From positions 124,001 through 188,000 of the forward strand of contig NZ_FXAR01000002.1 in assembly GCF_900177745.1 (NCBI RefSeq): a stretch of DNA of 64,000 bases, given 5' to 3'. Source of the stretch: Corynebacterium pollutisoli. Lineage in GTDB: Bacteria > Actinomycetota > Actinomycetes > Mycobacteriales > Mycobacteriaceae. Of this stretch, positions 9,001 to 17,202 are shown piece after piece. Each line of letters opens with the position of its first letter. The stretch's first letter is position 1. The translations under genes were made by a program, and so were the position numbers. The notes below the pieces were generated by a model that worked only from the letters and a program-made list of their open reading frames with translations, made no database searches and was not told where the DNA came from.

Positions 9001-9481
9001 CGTGGTGCGCATCGTCGCCACCGACCTCAGCCTCGATCCCGACCAGTGGATCGCGTTCACCCCGCCGCGTGTGCCCACCCTCGACTCCCTCGACAACGTC
9101 GTCGGCTCCGAGCGCCCGGGCCTGCTCGACTGGTCCGTCGCCCTGCAGTTCCCCTGCCAACGCACCTTCGACCACTACGCCGGCGTCGCCGAGATCCCCG
9201 AGTTCCGCATCTCGCCGGACCACCCGGGCAAGGCCACGCTGACCCCGTTCCAGGACTACGACGGCGGCGGCGTCATGGGCACCGCCGAGGCGGTCAACTC
9301 CTCCTACGAGCTGCCCAGCTACACCCGCAACGACTGGCACCGCGACTGGGGATCCATCGAGATCTACGAGCTGCGGGAGAACTCCGTCGGTGAGGCCCCG
9401 GCGGTCGCGGAGATCGACCATGAGGTCATCCAGCGCTCCGGCTGGTGGAAGCCCTCGGAAATGAATATCTCGACGAACTAG
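6098..9481 (+). CDS. emb: Arabinosyltransferase Emb
   Basis: Emb is the large GT-C alpha-(1,5)-arabinofuranosyltransferase that extends arabinan and is the target family of ethambutol. Corynebacteria carry a single Emb. The 1127-residue protein has an N-terminal membrane segment (residues 25-45), a periplasmic domain, many membrane segments up to about residue 770 and a large C-terminal carbohydrate-binding domain. The catalytic-loop acidic pair is Asp277-Asp278 in GANTSDDGF. The start is GTG at 6098, with TAGACT at 6084-6089 eight nt upstream and no strong ribosome site. It ends the dprE1-dprE2-aftA-emb run, and a hairpin follows at 9497-9524. Length and motifs fit the family well. Confidence 0.95.
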   Translation: MSATAVSHREPAPATSVAPGWLKNVAIISGLLGFVLFVLTPFLPVNQTQSSFSWPQGDSLTSVNAPLVSYAPERLDIELPVEESLAALREGQSLILSTLPSDSTDATSRGLFIRSWDGGIDVVVRNEVPLELTEAEVQRLPDDAVLTITSTEEETVAEIPGTGHEGTIDDEDVRPQVTGIYTELDGDVAALVDAGLAADVEINSRFTSAPSFIKYVAMFGGLASLLVALWALHRMDRLDGRSTRRFLPAGWWRPRPLDGVVGTILLFWHIFGANTSDDGFILTMARVSDGADYTANYYRWFGVPESPFGSPYYDLLALMTQVSTASVWMRLPALLSGIIIWLVLSREILPRLGAKIAGRQVAHWTAAMVFLAFWLPYNNGIRPEPIIAMGAVLTWASFERAIATSRLLPAAVGVILATISLGAGPTGLMAVSALLASLSSLIRILYRRLPLLGAGRGPNGERASRSSIITAVTAMLAPFLAAGTAILIGVFGDQTLASVLEAIRVRSAKGPALNWYDEWVRYQTLMEQTVDGSLTRRFAVLMMFFCLAIVIAAILRNGRVPGAAKDPSLRLILIIFGTMFFMMFTPTKWTHHFGVYAGIAGALAALAAVALSALAMRSARARTLMIGAVLFITAISLAGINGWWYISSYGIPWFDKTVQYNAVESSTIMLFIALAVLFIGVLQSFLGEIRTARAETHGGHAELEAAEAAKRGRWAGVAAAPIAVACALIILFSIASFAKAFVSQAPAYTVGMGNLRSLAGNTCSLANDAMVETNSNDSFLTPVGGVPLGESLESEDNRGFAANNVPPTINQDSVSTASVGAIADSDNSGGSDEATGQETGNTGGTRAEVGVNGSRARLPFNLDYTSVPVVGSWTAGTQYPASITTSWYELPDATEDAPLLVVSAAGRIEHHDINGVLHNGQELLLEYGTRGADGRVSNVEEIEMLDIGPLPSWRNLRLPLDALPEEANVVRIVATDLSLDPDQWIAFTPPRVPTLDSLDNVVGSERPGLLDWSVALQFPCQRTFDHYAGVAEIPEFRISPDHPGKATLTPFQDYDGGGVMGTAEAVNSSYELPSYTRNDWHRDWGSIEIYELRENSVGEAPAVAEIDHEVIQRSGWWKPSEMNISTN

Positions 9482-9496
9482 CGCAGCATCGCTTAA

Positions 9497-9524
9497 GGCC
9501 CCGGAACCACTGGTTTCCGGGGCC
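9497..9524. terminator. Hairpin after emb
   Basis: A perfect 10-bp stem, GGCCCCGGAA (9497-9506) with TTCCGGGGCC (9515-9524), has an 8-nt loop and lies 15 bp after the emb stop. There is no T-run, so it is a stem-only terminator candidate at best. It lies between convergent emb and gltD. Confidence 0.55.
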
Positions 9525-9548
9525 GTGGCGTGTACCGGGGGCCGGTTT

Positions 9549-9638
9549 GGCGATATCGCCGTACGGCCCCGGGCCCGGGCGAGGGCCTGTGACCGAAGAC
9601 ACGGACCTAAGACCGTACGGGTGTACGACGATATGGCC
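9549..9638. repeat. 90-bp imperfect inverted repeat between emb and gltD
   Basis: The arms 9549-9564 and 9623-9638 pair at 14 of 16 positions, one of the two exceptions being a G-T wobble. Just inside them, the 8-bp palindrome CCGTACGG occurs once in each half. The span is 90 bp, close to the size of the paired palindromic elements at 43602 and 56183, but the sequence is different. It may form a large cruciform or RNA hairpin at the ends of two convergent transcripts. No function is assigned. Confidence 0.5.
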
Positions 9639-9672
9639 ACCACCCGCCCGAAGGCCCCGGCCCCCACGCTCC

Positions 9673-11097
9673 CTACACGCTCAGCGGGCGGTCCTGCGGG
9701 GCGACGGCGACGGGCAGGGCCGTCTCACCCATGAGGTCGGCGTCGACAGCGGCCGCCGCGGCGCGCCCCTCGGCGATGGCCCACACGATGAGCGACTGGC
9801 CACGCCCGTTGTCCCCGGCGACGTAGACACCCGGGACGGTGGAGCGGTAGGCGTCGTCACGGACGATGCGGCCGCGCTCGTCGACGTCGACGCCCAGCTC
9901 GGCGTGGAGGCCGTCGCGCTCCACCCCGGAGAACCCGAGGGCGATGAGGACGAGGTCGGCGTCGATCTCGAAGTCGGTGCCGCGCATGGGCACGCGGCGC
10001 CCGTCGACGACCTTGACCTCGTTGCCGTGGATGGTGCTCACGGCCCCGTCCTCCCCGGAGAAGGAGACGGTGTTGACGGAGAAGCGACGCTCGGAGGTCT
10101 CCACGTACTCGCCCTCCTCGTGGGCGGTGGCCAGGCGCCAGACCAGCGGGTACATGGGCCACGGCGTGGAGGCGGCGCGCATCTTCGGGGCGCGGGGGCG
10201 GATGTCGAACTGCGTGACACTCGCCGCTCCCTGACGCATGGCGGTGCCGAAGCAGTCGGTGCCGGTGTCGCCGCCGCCGATGATGACGACCTTCTTGCCC
10301 CGCGCGTCGATCGCGCGCGCATCGGACTCCGCGCCGTGCAGGTACTCCATGGCCTGGTGGATGCCCGACAGCTCACGTCCGGGGACGGGCAGCTCACGGG
10401 CGACGGGGGTGCCGGTGGCCAGGACGGTGGCGTCGAAAAGCGCCAGGTCCGCGGCGGAGGGGGACACGCCGCACTCGAAGCGGGTGCCCTCGGCGCGCAT
10501 CTGCTCGAGGCGGCGGTCGAGGAAGCGGTCCTCGAGTTTGTACTCGGGGACGCCGTAGCGCATGAGGCCGCCGGGGGCGTCGTCGCGCTCGAAGACGGTG
10601 ACCTCGTGCCCGGCGCGGGTGAGCTGCTGCGCGGCGGCCAGGCCGGCGGGCCCGGAGCCGACGACGGCGACGCGCATGCCCGTGCTGAACGACGGCCTGA
10701 CGGGCTCGGCCCAGCCCTGCGCGAAACCGTGCTCGGCGATGGCGACCTCGACGTCCTTGATGGCCACGGCGTCGTCGTTGATGGCGAGCACGCAGGCACC
10801 CTCGCAGGGGGCGGGGCAGACGCGACCGGTGAATTCGGGGAAGTTGTTGGTGGCGTGGAGGCGGTCCCACGCCTCGCGCCAGCGGCCCTGGCGGACGAGG
10901 TCGTTCCACTCGGGGATGATGTTGCCCAGCGGGCAGCCGGAGTGGCAGAACGGCACGCCGCAGTCCATGCAGCGGGCGGCCTGCTGCGTGACGTCGCCGA
11001 GTTCGGTGACCTCGTTCCAGTCCAGCAGGCGCAGCGGGACGGGGCGGTGCGGGAGTTCGGTGCGGGGGTACTTCTGGAAGCCGTGCGGGTCAGCCAT
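9673..11097 (-). CDS. gltD: Glutamate synthase small subunit GltD
   Basis: GltD is the NADPH-dependent beta subunit of glutamate synthase. It passes electrons from NADPH through FAD and Fe-S clusters to GltB for reductive transfer of glutamine amide nitrogen to 2-oxoglutarate. The 474-residue protein has N-terminal cluster cysteines ([14 protein letters not shown] and CPAPCEGAC), an FAD loop [11 protein letters not shown] and an NADPH loop GGGDTGTDC. The start at 11097 ([19 protein letters not shown]) overlaps the gltB stop by 8 nt, which indicates translational coupling. A longer upstream frame to 11166 lies inside gltB and is not used. Length is normal for the family. Confidence 0.95.
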   Translation of the reverse strand: MADPHGFQKYPRTELPHRPVPLRLLDWNEVTELGDVTQQAARCMDCGVPFCHSGCPLGNIIPEWNDLVRQGRWREAWDRLHATNNFPEFTGRVCPAPCEGACVLAINDDAVAIKDVEVAIAEHGFAQGWAEPVRPSFSTGMRVAVVGSGPAGLAAAQQLTRAGHEVTVFERDDAPGGLMRYGVPEYKLEDRFLDRRLEQMRAEGTRFECGVSPSAADLALFDATVLATGTPVARELPVPGRELSGIHQAMEYLHGAESDARAIDARGKKVVIIGGGDTGTDCFGTAMRQGAASVTQFDIRPRAPKMRAASTPWPMYPLVWRLATAHEEGEYVETSERRFSVNTVSFSGEDGAVSTIHGNEVKVVDGRRVPMRGTDFEIDADLVLIALGFSGVERDGLHAELGVDVDERGRIVRDDAYRSTVPGVYVAGDNGRGQSLIVWAIAEGRAAAAAVDADLMGETALPVAVAPQDRPLSV

Positions 11098-14000
11098 GGT
11101 GGGCAACCTCCTTCTGCTGGGTGAGTGCGCGCTTGTAGTCGCGGGGCATGATCTTGACCAGGTCACGGGCCTGCCAGGGGGTGGTGGACCCGGTGAGGCG
11201 GCGGTGCCGGTCGATGGTCTCCTCGAGGAAGGCGAGGTCCTCCGCGGAGAGCTTCTCGACGTCGACGAGGCCCGGGTTCACCTTCCGGTCGAGGTCGCCC
11301 ACGGGGGCGAGGTAGGCGATGCCGCCGGACATGCCGGCGCCGAAGTTGTCGCCGACCTCGCCGAGGACGACGACCCGGCCGCCGGTCATGTATTCGCAGC
11401 CGTGGTTGCCGATGCCCTCGACAACGGCCACCGCACCGGAGTTGCGGACGCAGAAGCGCTCGCCGACGGCACCCCGGATGTGGATCTCCCCGGAGGTGGC
11501 GCCGAAGCCGATGACGTTGCCGGCGATGATGTCGGGCTGGTCGCCGGTGAGCTGCGGCGGGGCCTCCGGGTGGGGGCTGAGGATGATGCGGCCGCCGGAC
11601 AGGCCCTTGCCCAGGAAGTCGTTGGCGTCGCCGACGAGGTTGAGGGTGAGGCCCGCCGGGATGAAGGCACCGGCGGAGTTGCCGGCGGAGCCGGTGAGGG
11701 TGACGCGGACGGTGTCGGCGGGCAGGCCCGCCCGCCCGGCGGCGCGGGTGATGCGGGAGCCGGTGAGGGTGCCGACGGTGCGGTCGATGTTGGTGATCGG
11801 GTAGCTCAGGTCGATGTGCTTCGCGACGCCCCGGGCGGCGGCCTCGATGGTCTCCTCGGCGTCGAAGAGGATGCGCTCGTCGAGGACGCCGCGCAGTCCG
11901 GTGTCCTGGGTGGTGGTCTGGCGCGGGGTGCCGGCGGGCATGTCGAGGACGGGGCTGAGGTCGAGCTGGGCGGCGCGCGGGTGGGCGGTGACGAACTCCT
12001 CGTCGGTGCGCTGGCGCAGGAGGTGGGCCTGGCCGATGGCCTCGTCGAGGGTGCGGAAGCCCAGCTCGGCGAGGTATTCGCGGACCTCCTCGGCGAGGAA
12101 GGTGAAGAAGTTGACCACGTGCTCGGCACGGCCGGTGTACTTCGCGCGCAGGTCCGGGTTCTGGGTGGCGATGCCGACGGGGCAGGTGTCGAGATGGCAG
12201 ACGCGCATCATGATGCAGCCCTCGACGACGAGCGGGGCGGTGGCGAAGCCGAACTCCTCCGCGCCGAGCAGGGCGGCGACGATGACGTCGCGGCCGGTCT
12301 TGAGCTGGCCGTCGCATTGCACGCGGACGCGGTCGCGCAGGCCGTTGAGCAGCAGGGTCTGCTGGGTCTCGGCGAGGCCGAGCTCCCACGGGCCACCGGC
12401 GTGCTTGAGGCTGGTGAGCGGGGAGGCGCCGGTGCCGCCGTCGTGCCCGGAGATGAGGATGACGTCGGAGTGGGCCTTGGCCACGCCGGCCGCGACGGTG
12501 CCCACGCCCTGCTCGGCGACGAGCTTGACGTGGATGCGGGCGTCCGGGTTGGCGTTGCGCAGGTCGAAGATGAGCTGGGCGAGGTCCTCGATGGAGTAGA
12601 TGTCGTGGTGCGGCGGCGGGGAGATGAGCCCGACGTGCGGGGTGGTGATGCGCACCTCGGCGATCCACGGGTACACCTTCTCCGGGGGCAGCTGGCCGCC
12701 CTCGCCGGGCTTGGCGCCCTGGGCCATCTTGATCTGGATGTCGGTGCAGTTGTTGAGGTAGTGGCTGGTCACGCCGAAGCGACCCGATGCGACCTGCTTG
12801 ATGGCGGAGCGCCTCCAGTCGCCGCTCCGGTCGCGGTCGAAGCGGGCCGGGTCCTCGCCACCCTCACCGGAGTTGGACATGGCGCCGAGGCGGTTCATGG
12901 CGATGGCCAGCGTCTCGTGGGCCTCGGCGGAGATGGAGCCGTAGGACATGGCGCCCGTCGAGAAGCGGGCGACGATGGAGGAGACGGGCTCGACCTCGTC
13001 GAGCGGGACCGGCGGGCGGTCGGAGGCGAACTCGAGCATGCCGCGCAGGGTGGCCAGGCGGGTGGACTGGTCGTCGACGGCGCGGGTGTAGTCGCGGAAG
13101 ATCGCGTACTGGCCGGTGCGGGTGGCGTGCTGGAGCTTGAAGATGGTCTCCGGGTTGAACAGGTGGTACTCGCCCTCGCGGCGCCACTTGTACTCGCCGC
13201 CGAGGTCGAGGTCGCGGTGGGCGAGCTCCTCGGGGCGCGGGAGGAAGGCGGAGCGGTGGCGGGCGGCGACGTCGGCGGCGAGCTCGTCGAGGCCGACACC
13301 CGCGATGGGTGAGGGGAGGCCGCCGAAGTGGGCGTCGAGAAGCTCCTGGGACAGGCCGGTGACGTCGGCGAGCTGGGCGCCGCGGTAGGAGGCGACGGTG
13401 GCGATGCCCATCTTGGACATGACCTTGAGCACGCCGGAGGTGGCGGCGGTGACGTAGTTGGTGCAGGCCTCGTCGAGGGTGAGGTCGCCGAGCTGGCCGA
13501 CCATGCGCAGCTCGTCGATGGTCTCGAAGGCCATGTACGGGTTGACGGCGTCGGCACCGAAGGCGACGAGCATGGCCAGGTGGTGGACCTCGCGGGCGTC
13601 GCCGGACTCGATGATGAGCGAGCAGCGGGTGCGGGTGCGCTCGGTGACCAGGTGCTGGTGGACGGCCGAGGTGAGCAGCAGGGACGGGATGGGGGCGAAG
13701 CGCTCGTCGGACTCGCGGTCGGAGAGGACGATGAGGGAGGCCCCGCCGGCGATGGCGTTGTCCACCTCGCGGAGGACGCGGTCGATGGCCTCGCGCATGC
13801 CGAAGCCGTGGTGGGCGACGGGGTAGAGGCCGGAGATGACGGCGGCGTGGAAGGAGGACCACTCGCCGTGGTCGTCGGCGTGGATGAGAGTGGCCAGGTC
13901 GTGGTTGTCCAGGACGGGGCCGTCGATGCGGATGCGGCGGGCGGCCTCCGGGCCGGGGTGGAGCACATCCGACTGGGCGCCGAGGAGGGTGTCCATGGAG

Positions 14001-15607
14001 GTGACGGGCTTCTCGCGGATGGCGTCGAGCGGCGGATTGGTCACCTGGGCGAAGCGCTGCGAGAAGAAGTCGTAGAGCATCCGCGGGCGCTGGGAGAGGG
14101 CGGCGATGGGGGTGTCGGAACCCATCGAGCCGAGGGCCTCGGCGGAGTGGAGGGCCATCGGGGCGATGATGAGCTCGACGTCCTCCTCGGTGATGCCGAA
14201 GACGCGCTGGCGCAGGACCGCGCGCTCGTGCGGCATGTATTCGTAGCGGGTCTGCGGCAGGTCGGCCAGCGGCACGAAGTTCTCGGCGATCCACGTGCGG
14301 TAGTCGGCGGTGGCGGCGAGGCGGGCCTTGATCTCCTCGTCGGGGATGATGCGCCCGGCGGCGGTGTCGACGAGGAACATGCGGCCCGGCTCGACGCGGG
14401 TGCGCTTGACCACGTCCTTCGGCTCGACGGGGACGACGCCGGCCTCGGAGGCCATGATGACGGTGTCGTCGGAGGTGACCCAGATGCGTCCCGGCCGCAG
14501 GCCGTTGCGGTCGAGGACGGCGCCGACGAGCTGGCCGTCGGTGAAGGCGACAGCGGCCGGGCCGTCCCAGGGCTCCATGAGGCAGGAGTGGTACTCGTAG
14601 AAGTCGCGCAGCTCGGGGTCGATGGTGGGGTTGTGCTCCCAGGCCTGCGGGATCATCATGGCGACGGCGTGCGGCAGGGAGTAGCCGCCGAGGTGGAGGA
14701 GCTCGAGGGCCTCGTCGAAACGCGCGGTGTCGGAGGCGCCGGGGGTGCACACCGGCAGGATGCGCTCGAGGGGGCCGAGGGCCTCCGAGTTGATGAGGGC
14801 CTCGCGGGCGCGCATCCAGTTCTCGTTACCGGTGACGGTGTTGATCTCACCGTTGTGGGCGACCAGCCGGTAGGGGTGCGCCAGCGGCCACGACGGGAAT
14901 GTGTTGGTGGAGAAGCGCGAGTGCACCAGGGCGATGGCCGAGGTGAGGCGGCGGTCGGCGAGGTCGAGGTAGAAGCGCCCGAGCTGCGGGGTGGTGAGCA
15001 TACCCTTGTACACGATGGTGCGTGCCGACAGGGACGGGAAGTAGACGGTGTTCTCGCCGTGCTTGGTGCCCAGTTCGCGCTCGCAGCGCTTGCGCACGAA
15101 GAACATGACGCGGTCGAGCTCGAGGCCCGACTTCCCCTCCGCGACGAGGAAGGGCTGGTGGAAACGCGGCATGGCCTCGCGGGCGGCGGTGCCCAGGCCG
15201 CGGGGGTCGACGGGCACCTCGCGCCAGCCGAGGACCTCGGCGCCCTCCTCGCGGGCGATGTCCTCGATCTCGCGGCGGGCGTCGAGAAGGTCCATGCGGC
15301 GGGTGGGCAGGAAGGCGATGCCGGTGGCGTAGTGGCCGGCGGCGGGCAGCTCGAAGCCGACGACCTCGCGGTAAAAGGCGTCGGGGATCTGGAGGAGCAT
15401 GCCGGTGCCGTCACCGGTGTCCGGGTCGGCTCCGGCGGCGCCGCGGTGGTCGATGTTGGCCAGGATCTTCAGGCCCCGGTCCACGATGCTTCGCGACGCC
15501 CGCCCGTGCAGGTCCGCGACGAAGCCGACGCCGCAGGCGTCATGCTCGTGGGCGGGGTCGTAGAGCCCCCGGCGGGTGGGCGTGCGCGTGGGTGTGGTGG
15601 GTGCCAT
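11090..15607 (-). CDS. gltB: Glutamate synthase large subunit GltB
   Basis: GltB is the alpha subunit of NADPH glutamate synthase. It hydrolyses glutamine and channels the ammonia to a synthase site that reduces 2-oxoglutarate to glutamate. The 1505-residue protein has the N-terminal amidotransferase domain, whose Cys25 in [11 protein letters not shown] becomes the N-terminal nucleophile after propeptide cleavage. A central domain, an FMN-binding domain, the 3Fe-4S cysteines (CHLDTCPVG) and a C-terminal beta-helix GXGXG domain follow. The ATG at 15607 has a GAGGAGG ribosome site. It is the first gene of gltBD and has an AmtR-like operator 16-39 nt upstream. Confidence 0.96.
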   Translation of the reverse strand: MAPTTPTRTPTRRGLYDPAHEHDACGVGFVADLHGRASRSIVDRGLKILANIDHRGAAGADPDTGDGTGMLLQIPDAFYREVVGFELPAAGHYATGIAFLPTRRMDLLDARREIEDIAREEGAEVLGWREVPVDPRGLGTAAREAMPRFHQPFLVAEGKSGLELDRVMFFVRKRCERELGTKHGENTVYFPSLSARTIVYKGMLTTPQLGRFYLDLADRRLTSAIALVHSRFSTNTFPSWPLAHPYRLVAHNGEINTVTGNENWMRAREALINSEALGPLERILPVCTPGASDTARFDEALELLHLGGYSLPHAVAMMIPQAWEHNPTIDPELRDFYEYHSCLMEPWDGPAAVAFTDGQLVGAVLDRNGLRPGRIWVTSDDTVIMASEAGVVPVEPKDVVKRTRVEPGRMFLVDTAAGRIIPDEEIKARLAATADYRTWIAENFVPLADLPQTRYEYMPHERAVLRQRVFGITEEDVELIIAPMALHSAEALGSMGSDTPIAALSQRPRMLYDFFSQRFAQVTNPPLDAIREKPVTSMDTLLGAQSDVLHPGPEAARRIRIDGPVLDNHDLATLIHADDHGEWSSFHAAVISGLYPVAHHGFGMREAIDRVLREVDNAIAGGASLIVLSDRESDERFAPIPSLLLTSAVHQHLVTERTRTRCSLIIESGDAREVHHLAMLVAFGADAVNPYMAFETIDELRMVGQLGDLTLDEACTNYVTAATSGVLKVMSKMGIATVASYRGAQLADVTGLSQELLDAHFGGLPSPIAGVGLDELAADVAARHRSAFLPRPEELAHRDLDLGGEYKWRREGEYHLFNPETIFKLQHATRTGQYAIFRDYTRAVDDQSTRLATLRGMLEFASDRPPVPLDEVEPVSSIVARFSTGAMSYGSISAEAHETLAIAMNRLGAMSNSGEGGEDPARFDRDRSGDWRRSAIKQVASGRFGVTSHYLNNCTDIQIKMAQGAKPGEGGQLPPEKVYPWIAEVRITTPHVGLISPPPHHDIYSIEDLAQLIFDLRNANPDARIHVKLVAEQGVGTVAAGVAKAHSDVILISGHDGGTGASPLTSLKHAGGPWELGLAETQQTLLLNGLRDRVRVQCDGQLKTGRDVIVAALLGAEEFGFATAPLVVEGCIMMRVCHLDTCPVGIATQNPDLRAKYTGRAEHVVNFFTFLAEEVREYLAELGFRTLDEAIGQAHLLRQRTDEEFVTAHPRAAQLDLSPVLDMPAGTPRQTTTQDTGLRGVLDERILFDAEETIEAAARGVAKHIDLSYPITNIDRTVGTLTGSRITRAAGRAGLPADTVRVTLTGSAGNSAGAFIPAGLTLNLVGDANDFLGKGLSGGRIILSPHPEAPPQLTGDQPDIIAGNVIGFGATSGEIHIRGAVGERFCVRNSGAVAVVEGIGNHGCEYMTGGRVVVLGEVGDNFGAGMSGGIAYLAPVGDLDRKVNPGLVDVEKLSAEDLAFLEETIDRHRRLTGSTTPWQARDLVKIMPRDYKRALTQQKEVAHHG

Positions 15608-15622
15608 GGTGCCTCCTCGCTC

Positions 15623-15646
15623 TTTCTGTCTGTCGATCTACAGAAA
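15623..15646. promoter_or_regulatory. Predicted AmtR operator of gltBD
   Basis: TTTCTGT (15623-15629) and ACAGAAA (15640-15646) form a perfect palindrome, and nested inside it CTGT-N6-ACAG spans 15630-15643. The known AmtR consensus of C. glutamicum is close to tttCTAT-N6-ATAGaaa and acts on nitrogen-assimilation genes including gltBD. The site lies 16-39 nt upstream of the gltB start, where a repressor would block initiation or early elongation. Regulation by AmtR is inferred from motif and target. Confidence 0.65.
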
Positions 15647-15692
15647 ACACCGAGAAAGCCTGTCGCGCAATAGGTAACAGCGCGAGTGTGAA

Positions 15693-16556
15693 CTATGCCA
15701 CAGTCTGCACGGTGGTCACCGGGGCCGGCGAATAGGCGTAGGAGGTGTCCGCCTTCGCCATCTGGTGCGCCCGCACCCACACGACGATGACCAGCGGATA
15801 CATCACGGCGGAGACAACCAGATAGTTGGCGATGAGCCACGCCTCCCGCGGCCACAGGAGGTTCCACGCGAAGTGGAGCGCGAACGCGACGAACAACCAC
15901 CACCCGGCCACCCCGAACCGCCACGCCCGCGAGCGCCCGGCCACGAACACCGCCAGGCCCAACCCCCACCCCGCCAGCGCGGAGAAGACGATGTGCAGAC
16001 CCGGGCCCGCGAACACGCGCACACCCCACACGTCGAGGCTGCCGGACAGGTCCGTGTTCGGGTCGAGCAGTGCCCCGAACGCGCCGTACATGATGTTCTC
16101 CGTCACCTCGAAGCCGAGGCCGATGAGCGCGCCCGTCATGAGCCCGTGCCACGGGCGGTTGAGCCCGCGGAACGCGAAGAGGATGACGCCCACGCCGAGC
16201 ACCTTGGAGATCTCCTCCGGGTAGGCCCCACCGAAGGACGCGGACACGATCTTCCAGCCGAGCCTCTCGGTGAGGGCCATGATGGGCAGGCCGCCGATCA
16301 TGACCAGCGCGAAGCTCACTCCCCCGCCCCACAGCAGCGAGCCGGCCACCCACTTCCAACCGGCGCCGTCGCGCCCCGGCCACATCGGGGAGCGGCTGAA
16401 CAGCCACAGCACCAGCACCAGGTAGAGGGCGCCGAGGCCGACACCCAGCAGCGCCCCGACCCAGGAGATGAGGAAGTTGGTGCCCATGAAGTACAGCAGC
16501 ACCGGGACACCGATGACGGTCAGCGCGATGAGGGACGCGCGGAACAGCCTGCTCAT
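15693..16556 (-). CDS. PrsW-family intramembrane metalloprotease
   Basis: PrsW-type proteins are multi-pass membrane proteases; the Bacillus member cleaves an anti-sigma factor. The 287-residue protein has about eight membrane segments and the conserved acidic signatures PEEISK (about residues 110-115) and FEVTENIMYG (about 150-159), plus later histidines in GLHIVF and ALHFAWN that could complete a metal site. The start ATG at 16556 overlaps the stop of the upstream gene by ATGA, so the two are co-translated. No sigma or anti-sigma gene is nearby, so its substrate is unknown. Protease activity is inferred from family. Confidence 0.85.
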   Translation of the reverse strand: MSRLFRASLIALTVIGVPVLLYFMGTNFLISWVGALLGVGLGALYLVLVLWLFSRSPMWPGRDGAGWKWVAGSLLWGGGVSFALVMIGGLPIMALTERLGWKIVSASFGGAYPEEISKVLGVGVILFAFRGLNRPWHGLMTGALIGLGFEVTENIMYGAFGALLDPNTDLSGSLDVWGVRVFAGPGLHIVFSALAGWGLGLAVFVAGRSRAWRFGVAGWWLFVAFALHFAWNLLWPREAWLIANYLVVSAVMYPLVIVVWVRAHQMAKADTSYAYSPAPVTTVQTVA

Positions 16557-17158
16557 GCCGGCACCACCTGGGGTTCGAAGGGAATGCGCAGGCCCCCGCC
16601 GCCACCGTACGACGGGGCCTGGATGGCCTCCCGCACGATCTCCGGCAGCTCCCGACCGGTGTACTCCTGCCACACCGTGTCCGCCATGGGCGCGACCTGC
16701 CCGCCCGGGCCGGTGAGGACGACGACCATGGTCAGCCCCTCGTTCTCCCCGCTGCCCTCGAGCGACATGCCGACGGAGCGGGTGGAGTCGTCGATGATCA
16801 TGCGGGCCGGGCCCTCCCGGAGGATCTCCGCGTCCGCCGGCGGGGGCACGAATGCCATGGCCCGCATCATGCGGCGCAGGGTGCGCTCCGGGTCTGTCCC
16901 GCCCTCGACGTTCATCGTCTGCGCGAGGACGTCGCCGCAGCGCCAGCCCTCCATGAGCGCGTCGGTGGACGGGCGGCACGACATGTCGAGCGGGATGTTC
17001 CACCCCTCCTGCGAACCGAGGACGACCCGGTCGGAGACCGTCCGCACCGGCACGACGGGAAGCAGGAGGGCCGGGAGGGCGAGCACGACGGCGGTCACAC
17101 CGAACAGCGTGAGCCACCACCTCCGGTCGGCGGTGGGTTGCAGGCGATACTGGGTCAT
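16553..17158 (-). CDS. Hypothetical membrane-anchored protein, partner of PrsW protein
   Basis: The 201-residue protein has one N-terminal membrane segment (about residues 15-37) followed by a predicted extracytoplasmic domain containing two cysteines (CRPST and WRCGD) that could form a disulfide. The start ATG at 17158 is favoured because TAGTCT at 17172-17167 lies 8 nt upstream, as in a leaderless transcript. The stop overlaps the PrsW-family gene by ATGA. The topology resembles an anchored sensor or protease substrate, which makes it a candidate target of the neighbouring protease, but this is inference. I do not recognise the family. Confidence 0.7.
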   Translation of the reverse strand: MTQYRLQPTADRRWWLTLFGVTAVVLALPALLLPVVPVRTVSDRVVLGSQEGWNIPLDMSCRPSTDALMEGWRCGDVLAQTMNVEGGTDPERTLRRMMRAMAFVPPPADAEILREGPARMIIDDSTRSVGMSLEGSGENEGLTMVVVLTGPGGQVAPMADTVWQEYTGRELPEIVREAIQAPSYGGGGGLRIPFEPQVVPA

Positions 17159-17202
17159 GAGACCCAAGACTAATGCCCCGCGTCTCACCTAGAGTTGGGA
17201 AC

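Noticed and set aside
4039..9667. Very long open frames antisense to aftA and emb
   Set aside because: They lie opposite well-identified membrane enzymes, have no family match or ribosome site, and are the expected result of GC-rich codon use leaving few stops in the opposite frame.
10562..15673. Long open frames antisense to gltB and gltD
   Set aside because: Low-complexity Gly/Ala/Asp/Val-rich translations opposite conserved glutamate synthase domains; no independent start signal.
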